Source: Clostridia bacterium (GTDB lineage: Bacteria; Bacillota; Clostridia; SK-Y3; JACMMQ01). From it: a stretch of 10,167 nucleotides of DNA. How positions within the stretch are numbered: position 1 is the stretch's first letter; every line of letters starts with the position of its first letter. Below are positions 7,201 through 10,167 of the stretch, piece by piece. The stretch covers positions 1 to 10,167 of the forward strand of contig JACMMQ010000132.1 of the NCBI GenBank assembly GCA_014378955.1, given 5' to 3'. Below the pieces are notes generated by a model that saw nothing but the letters and a program-made list of their open reading frames with translations, was not told the origin of the DNA and did no database searches. A program made the position numbers and the translations under genes.

Positions 7201-9576
7201 GGCTTCTCCGAGCATAGTCATGTCTATCACATTCGACAAAAAATAGGAGAATGCACCCCCTTACCATGGTCAAATGTGCTGTGTAATGAACGGTTTGGCA
7301 CGCTTGTCACAGAAAGTGGCGGTGGCTACACCTGGTGTCATAACAGCCGTGAAAACAAGCTGACCCCATGGCGTAATGACCCCGTATCTGACCCACCCAG
7401 TGAGACGATTTATATTCGAAATGAAGAGAATGGCACGCTGTTTACCCCTACGCCCAAGCCCATTGGCGGCAATATTTTGGTTACGCATGGCTTTGGCTAT
7501 ACGGTGTATGAAGGGCAGTGTATGGATTTAGAAACACAGCTCACGGTTTTCGTGCCGTTAGATGACAAGGTAAAGATTTCGCTACTACGCATGAAGAATT
7601 TGCAGGCGGTTGAAAAAAAGCTCACGACAACGTATTACATTCGCCCTGTTTTAGGGGTGTTTCATGAGCACACCGCCCCTCACCTCGTGTCCACTAAAGT
7701 TGATCATTTTTTATGCATCCGCAATGCCTTTACAGATGATTTCACTAATCAACAGCTTGTGATGGGCGTAACTGCCGATCAAATCACCCTGACTGGCGAC
7801 AATGAGGAATTTTTAGGGCTTAAGCGTGATGTGAAAAATCCGTTGGCACTGGCTAAAAAAACGTTGAGTGGCAGGTTAGGCGCAGGCTATGACCCTTGTG
7901 GTGCTATGATGGGCGAAATTACGCTTGCACCCAATGCGGAAACAACGGTTGTTTTCGTGCTCGGGCAGGCGGATAACGCCGATGAAGTGCAAACGCTTGC
8001 AAAATATTTAGACGTCAACTTCGCCAAACAAGCCTGTACGGACACCAAGGCTTTTTGGCTCAATTTGCTTGGCACCCTCACGGTCAACACCCCCGATGTA
8101 TCGGTCAACAAGCTATTAGGCGGTTGGGCGCTTTATCAAACCATTGCATGTCGTATGTGGGCAAAGTCCGCCTTTTACCAATCAGGCGGTGCGTTCGGCT
8201 TCCGTGACCAGCTGCAAGACAGCTTAGCGGTGCTTTATGTACGACCCGCCTGGACAAAGGCGCAAATATTAAAGCACGCCGCCCACCAATTCGAGGAGGG
8301 AGACGTGCAGCATTGGTGGCATGAAATAGCAGGAAGCGACCAGCCAGACCGTGGCATTCGCACCCGTTTTTCAGATGATTTGTGTTGGTTGCCGTATGCG
8401 GTTTGTGCGTATTTACAAGCAACGGATGACAGGCAAATATTGCACGAAATCGTACCGTTTTTAAAGGATGCACCACTCAAAGAGGGTGAGGACGAACGCT
8501 ACGGTGTCCCCAGCCGCTCCGCAGAAATGGCAAGTTTGTACACGCATTGCACCCTTGCACTGGATAGGGCGCTCCATTTCGGCGTGCACGGCTTGCCACT
8601 CATGGGCTCTGGCGACTGGAATGACGGCATGAACACCGTGGGCAATCTAGGCAAGGGCGAAAGCGTGTGGATGGGCTGGTTTTTGGTGGTCATTTTAAAG
8701 CAATTTACCTCCATTTGCGACATGCAAGACGATATGGAACGCAAAACGCATTATCTCGAAACGGTGGATGTACTGCTTGCAAATTTACAACAGCACGCAT
8801 GGGACGGTAATTGGTACCGCAGAGCGTTTTTTGATGATGGCACACCGCTTGGCTCCGCACAAAATGCAGAATGTCAAATTGACTCGCTGGCGCAAAGCTG
8901 GGCGGTCATTGCCGGTCAACATGACCCCAAACGCACCGAGCAAGCGATGTCGTCCTTGTCCAATTATTTAATATCCAAGGACGATGGCATCATCAAGCTA
9001 CTCACGCCTGCCTTTGACGCTTGCGACTTAGAGCCTGGCTATATCAAATCCTATTTGCCAGGCGTACGAGAAAATGGCGGTCAATACACCCATGCGGCAA
9101 TTTGGGTGGTCATGGCATTTGCGATGATGGGCAAGGCAGAGCAAGCGTGGGAAGCCTTTCAAATGCTCAACCCCATCCACCACACACGCACGCAAATAGA
9201 AGCATCCACCTACAAAGCAGAACCGTACGTGCTGGCGGCGGATGTGTACACCGTTCAGCCCCACATCGGGCGTGGTGGCTGGACATGGTATACGGGGGCG
9301 GCAGGCTGGTATTATACCGTTGGGATACAACTGTTGCTAGGCTTTCAAAAACGAGGGCAGACCTTGCACATCAATCCGCTCATTCCAGCTGAATGGGAAA
9401 AATATAGCTTGACCTATCATCATGAAGGTACGATTTATGACATTACCATTGAAAATCCGCATGGGGTGTCGAGTGGCGTGGAGATGATTCGTTTGGATGG
9501 TCAAGTGGTGACGGAAATTCCGCTTGTGCAGGATGGGAAGGTGCATGTGGTGGTTGTTACGTTGAAAAGCATGTAA
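1231..9576 (+). CDS. cgs: Cyclic beta-1,2-glucan synthase (GT84, cyclization domain, GH94)
   Basis: This 2781-residue enzyme polymerises UDP-glucose into beta-1,2-glucan and closes it into a ring. Its length is close to Brucella Cgs (about 2870). A GAGGTG site at 1220-1225 sets the ATG. Residues 5-20 are a membrane anchor. The GT84 part has DAD (612-614), GYGL (648-651), FTGKGIYN (698-705), HDLLEG (725-730) and QHRWTRGDW (758-766), a variant of the QxxRW motif. Hydrophobic segments lie near 405-450, 804-845, 861-900 and 932-974. Residues about 1000-1480 match the glycoamylase-like cyclization domain (GH189), with FEYLMP (Glu1298), WGVSESGY (Glu1340) and MVHHQGM (1432-1438). Two GH94-type beta-sandwich units follow, marked by DSGTGY (1528-1533) and ESGGGY (2028-2033). 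The C-terminal GH94 barrel has GDWNDGM (2461-2467); Asp2465 is the expected catalytic acid, and in Cgs enzymes this domain trims the chain before closure. All visible motifs are intact, with no frameshift. A terminator follows and no transporter is adjacent. The product may be periplasmic-like, cell-wall or secreted glucan. Confidence 0.95.
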   Translation: MYDTRIFLFFICAFVFVVLLLKKRTPEQAQELAYEPILTHEFLQKHIDDVARAHGTPKESFRGRVRLPDSNASFRDITKCYEFFNNDTDGHRLTVPAAEWLLDNYYIIEKHVKELKQPDNYKTLSKLPVLTEGSSAGVPRVYALAAELVSHTDGSLHEEEIIHLINAYQTQNPLSSDEIWAIPIALRYAVVERVRMLCGKMYKTGVEYQKSEQLIKTLRTLENKDEAKQKALLNERFKGIKNIHPSFLGHLLAHLKKQGQGNAFVLSYIDQLLARQGITAEKLIRDEHNRQSDRQLSIGNAITALRTLGLTDWVQAFPLLSVVEKILSQDPANVYVQMDLTSKNFYRKKIAYIARQTGLSEMFVAQKCIELANQEKTHVGAFILSEQKTKLYKDLGYKAPKNVSGGYYFACMGFFTLFFTLLLFWWTRYSWLVLLVSILPISEAVIHLQNLFFTRFIKPQMLPKLEFEQGIPPEAATMVVIPVLLSSPSRAKALSEQLEAFYLANREDNLYFTLLGDYKDGKNQHEPTDQAVYDTAKNIITQLNEKYKAQAPIFYYLQRNRTYQAQNKQWGGYERKRGALLCLNDLLLGGTPPPELHCSATVPQVTYCITLDADTLLVKDMAKRLIGTIHHPLHRAVVDEKKGIVTAGYGLIQPRIFVHPESASASFFARVFAGQGGIDPYSHAVSDLYQDVFHEGIFTGKGIYNVQVCQQILASAIPDNTVLSHDLLEGSYIRTGLATDLYLIDGYPAQYQAHSGRQHRWTRGDWQLLPWLFPHVRNKAGIKVKNPLSAVSKWKIKDNLRRSLLPVALFLMLTLGFGVLPYGASVWLILAFLIIGSTLITASVDDVLARNYRYYNEKRHAPIIIGLEAVFWQVFLSFTFLPDQVRLMADAIGRTLYRLFFSHSHMLEWVTAADAEGQSKNTATSYYARMSGSVLLAALPLIVAFYYGATAWKVALLLFVWWALAPLIAWHISKLDVREIVLNATYHDELRQIIRKTWEYFEAFTRPSDHYLPPDNVQLDPPNGIAHRTSPTNIGLGLLACLGAYDMGYVSVTGMIERIGKTLATIENLEKWHGHLYNWYDTRTLRTLRPRYISTVDSGNFLCMLMTLTSGLPDAFEHPLLGERQYAGIRDCLLLAGVQNIPAMPATTKDWQAIFAIKEQLVESELWALRAKQTIADFEHEVISHYPDWQKRDSLPCPLALKQALLQLIERLQKIVTETQLSPLYDPKKELFSIGYNIEEEKLTRSYYDLMASEARQTSLIAIARGEVPQKHWFKLGRNLTNAGGYKGLVSWTGTMFEYLMPLILIKNLPNTLWDETYRFITDCQKRYGAGRQVPWGVSESGYYAFDRHLNYQYKAFGVPVLGLKRGLVDDTVIAPYAAMLALMTDPNSAMRNLAHLRKLNAECDYGFFEAVDFTKKRTLKGEKYSIVKNIMVHHQGMALLSAVNCLHDNIMQKRFHRLPEIKSVEYLLMEKIPYHAAVTKGYREKPETTKVYENIDPHAIRQFGTPHEHLPHAHLLSNGNYSMMLTDSGTGYSKWGNIAINRYRGQEHQQYGQFVFVRDIHENRVWSATHAPFSEHAERYRVVFHPHKAEYERKDGSIETHMQVVVSPEDDVEIRTVTLSNHGDTAKTLDVTVYFEPILGPQNSDLAHPAFSNLFVRTEFDAQCGCLLANRRPRSPHEPTTWVSLSYVTESQIIGNVQYETDRSKFIGRGRSIANPLVLLQETPLQNTVGAVLDPCMSLRLRAVVEPESIVRFDFMTAVADNREQVIRMGQKYRNHGIIERMFELALSRSRVEHKYLALETPEQEAFSELLRHILFLSPLRRFQASMIEQNVGGQRGLWAIGVSGDLPIMVITISSTGGLEIVKQAIKSHEYFRMKGLSLDLVILEEEEGSYTQPLSHELSELISVSHARELLDQTGGVFVRAKKNTPPQEWTRILSAACIVVSSSAETLKGQLKYKVPHENLNPPARQMLQEPHKPVTPPLAFDNGWGGFSEHSHVYHIRQKIGECTPLPWSNVLCNERFGTLVTESGGGYTWCHNSRENKLTPWRNDPVSDPPSETIYIRNEENGTLFTPTPKPIGGNILVTHGFGYTVYEGQCMDLETQLTVFVPLDDKVKISLLRMKNLQAVEKKLTTTYYIRPVLGVFHEHTAPHLVSTKVDHFLCIRNAFTDDFTNQQLVMGVTADQITLTGDNEEFLGLKRDVKNPLALAKKTLSGRLGAGYDPCGAMMGEITLAPNAETTVVFVLGQADNADEVQTLAKYLDVNFAKQACTDTKAFWLNLLGTLTVNTPDVSVNKLLGGWALYQTIACRMWAKSAFYQSGGAFGFRDQLQDSLAVLYVRPAWTKAQILKHAAHQFEEGDVQHWWHEIAGSDQPDRGIRTRFSDDLCWLPYAVCAYLQATDDRQILHEIVPFLKDAPLKEGEDERYGVPSRSAEMASLYTHCTLALDRALHFGVHGLPLMGSGDWNDGMNTVGNLGKGESVWMGWFLVVILKQFTSICDMQDDMERKTHYLETVDVLLANLQQHAWDGNWYRRAFFDDGTPLGSAQNAECQIDSLAQSWAVIAGQHDPKRTEQAMSSLSNYLISKDDGIIKLLTPAFDACDLEPGYIKSYLPGVRENGGQYTHAAIWVVMAFAMMGKAEQAWEAFQMLNPIHHTRTQIEASTYKAEPYVLAADVYTVQPHIGRGGWTWYTGAAGWYYTVGIQLLLGFQKRGQTLHINPLIPAEWEKYSLTYHHEGTIYDITIENPHGVSSGVEMIRLDGQVVTEIPLVQDGKVHVVVVTLKSM

Positions 9577-9602
9577 TTTCTATCCATTTCCCAATTGCAC
9601 AT

Positions 9603-9642
9603 AGGGCGTGAAAACGATTATAATTCGTTTTCACGCCCTTTT
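9603..9642 (+). terminator. Rho-independent terminator of cgs
   Basis: AGGGCGTGAAAACGA (9603-9617) pairs perfectly with TCGTTTTCACGCCCT (9625-9639), a 15-bp stem with a 7-nt AT loop, followed by a short T run ending at 9642. It begins 27 nt after the cgs stop codon. The T run is short, but the stem is long and perfect with a GC-rich base. Little A-tract support exists on the other side, so it should act mainly on rightward transcription. Confidence 0.9.
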
Positions 9643-9721
9643 AATGAAGTTGCACAATATTGAATACAAATGTGTGACAAATCGTTCCATTTTAATGCAT
9701 AGTTTAAATTACGCCCGAATA

Positions 9722-9750
9722 TTGACACGTGCTATTATACGTGCTATGAT
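9722..9750 (+). promoter_or_regulatory. Near-consensus rightward promoter upstream of hicB
   Basis: A perfect -35 TTGACA (9722-9727) is followed after exactly 17 bp by TATGAT (9745-9750, five of six matches) with a TGC extension directly before the -10. This is the best promoter in the window. Transcription would start near 9757, giving a leader of about 210 nt before the hicB ATG that includes the whole twin-hairpin repeat. Either it drives hicB through that leader or it makes a short non-coding transcript. A second possible -10, TATTAT at 9733-9738, lies inside the spacer. Confidence 0.75.
9727..9750 (+). repeat. 12-bp tandem repeat overlapping the promoter
   Basis: ACGTGCTATTAT (9727-9738) is followed directly by ACGTGCTATGAT (9739-9750), with 11 of 12 positions the same. 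The two units occupy the spacer and the -10 box of the predicted promoter. A period near one helical turn (12 bp) would place two copies on a similar DNA face, as expected for an operator bound by a repressor, for example an autoregulating antitoxin. A simple slippage duplication is the alternative. Confidence 0.6.
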
Positions 9751-9837
9751 TTATGCGTGACCTCGAAAACTTTTAAAATGGTAATGTCAGTTTTAGATTG
9801 CAAGATAGACAAATCCCATTTCATAAACTGTGTTTGT

Positions 9838-9912
9838 CGTAGGGGCGAATCACGATTCGCCCGATACATTGTGCTAATTTGCAGAACGGTCGATTCGTGA
9901 ATCGACCCTACG
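9838..9912. repeat. 75-bp twin-hairpin, MITE-like or REP-like element
   Basis: The ends at 9838-9863 and 9887-9912 are 26-bp terminal inverted repeats with four mismatches, around a 23-nt centre. Each end is itself a perfect hairpin: GGGCGAATC / GATTCGCCC (9843-9862, 2-nt loop) and GGTCGATTC / GAATCGACC (9888-9907, 2-nt loop). The four mismatches between ends are two swapped base pairs, so both stems stay fully paired. The motif GTAGGGGCGAAT...ATTCGCCC resembles short dispersed repeats that I recall from Clostridia genomes. No clear target-site duplication flanks it and it encodes no transposase. Confidence 0.7.
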
Positions 9913-9968
9913 GCTTAAATAACGGTCTCGCTTCCCTTCCCCTCGCAAGAATGAAAGGAGCATTTTGT

Positions 9969-10167
9969 ATGCAAAAGGACTTTTATATTTACCCTGCAAT
10001 TTCCCACTATGCAGAGGATGGCATTTCTATTTCTTTTCCTAACTTAGCAGGTTGTTTATCCTGTGCCCAAACAGATGAAGAGGCGCTCTTGATGGCAAAG
10101 GATGTATTAAAAGGCTACTTGGTTGTTTGCGAAGAAGATGGCGATGAAATCCCACACCCTACGCCAC
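9969..10167 (+). CDS. HicB-like type II antitoxin (partial, N-terminal 66 codons)
   Basis: The frame reads ATG and then MQKDFYIYPAISHYAEDG, followed by ISISFPNLAGCLSCAQTDEE and ALLMAKDVLKGYLVVCEEDG before it leaves the window. This is the N-terminal HicB-like fold: a beta-strand with YPA, a DGISISFPNLAGC turn and a TDEEAL helix, ending in a GDEIPHPTP segment. HicB proteins neutralise the HicA mRNA-cleaving toxin and often repress their own promoter through a DNA-binding C-terminus, which would lie past the right edge. AAAGGAG (9954-9960) 8 nt before ATG supports the start. In the classical order hicA lies just upstream of hicB; here the upstream 390 bp carry no hicA, so the toxin is downstream, absent, or the gene is a solitary HicB-like protein. 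Family identity is fairly sure; the role as antitoxin is inferred. Confidence 0.85.
   Translation, partial: MQKDFYIYPAISHYAEDGISISFPNLAGCLSCAQTDEEALLMAKDVLKGYLVVCEEDGDEIPHPTP

Larger units (their letters stand above)
9577..9968. other. 392-bp intergenic region between cgs and hicB
   Basis: The stretch holds the cgs terminator (9603-9642), a strong rightward promoter with a 12-bp tandem repeat (9722-9750) and a 75-bp twin-hairpin element (9838-9912). Nothing recognisable is seen in 9643-9721 or 9757-9837. The only open frames are short and lack ribosome binding sites, for example a 40-codon frame at 9778-9900. Confidence 0.7.

Noticed and set aside
8105..8476. 123-codon minus-strand open frame inside cgs, and the similar 123-codon plus-strand frame at 9021-9392
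   Set aside because: Both lie wholly inside the conserved GH94 catalytic region in other frames, have composition typical of shadow frames (rich in His, Arg, Thr, Pro) and lack supporting start signals.
9778..9900. 40-codon open frame running into the twin-hairpin element
   Set aside because: It has no ribosome binding site (CGAAAACTTTTAAA upstream) and about half of it is repeat sequence; the protein has no recognisable features.
9838..9912. Repeat element considered as a CRISPR fragment or attachment site
   Set aside because: There are only two units, in inverted orientation with terminal symmetry, no spaced direct repeats, and no integrase or cas gene nearby.

Overview
The window looks like chromosomal DNA of a low- to mid-GC Gram-positive bacterium, most likely a member of the Clostridia. 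The signs are strong AGGAGG-type ribosome binding sites, AT-rich intergenic regions with sigma-A-like promoters, an L33 ribosomal protein of the zinc-binding type, and a HicB-like antitoxin. The species cannot be read from the sequence.

Left part, minus strand (1-1056). The first 25 codons of rpmG (ribosomal protein L33) run off the left edge. They are preceded by a good extended -10 promoter and a leader of about 135 nt. Upstream of it, in the same direction, is a 258-residue single-pass membrane protein of unknown function with several strongly patterned motifs in its outer domain.

Centre, plus strand (1231-9576). One giant gene of 2781 codons fills about 82% of the window. It encodes a cyclic beta-1,2-glucan synthase (Cgs/NdvB type). 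Its parts, in order, are an N-terminal membrane anchor, a poorly characterised N-terminal region, a membrane-embedded GT84 glucosyltransferase, a cyclization (glycoamylase-like, GH189) domain, two GH94-type beta-sandwich units and a C-terminal GH94 (alpha/alpha)6 barrel. It is transcribed divergently from the 258-residue protein across a 174-bp intergenic region. It ends in a strong rho-independent terminator.

Right part (9577-10167). The 392-bp gap after cgs holds the terminator, a near-consensus extended -10 promoter built on a 12-bp tandem repeat, and a 75-bp twin-hairpin repeat element. The start of a HicB-like antitoxin gene follows and runs off the right edge.

Functionally, cgs appears to be a stand-alone gene: no exporter, beta-1,2-glucanase or beta-glucosidase is visible beside it. 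The other genes belong to separate units: translation (rpmG), an unknown envelope protein, and a toxin-antitoxin-like locus. I did not find a clear new multi-gene system. The parts most worth a second look are the 258-residue protein, the promoter/repeat/leader arrangement before hicB, and similar AT-rich palindromes in both left intergenic regions.
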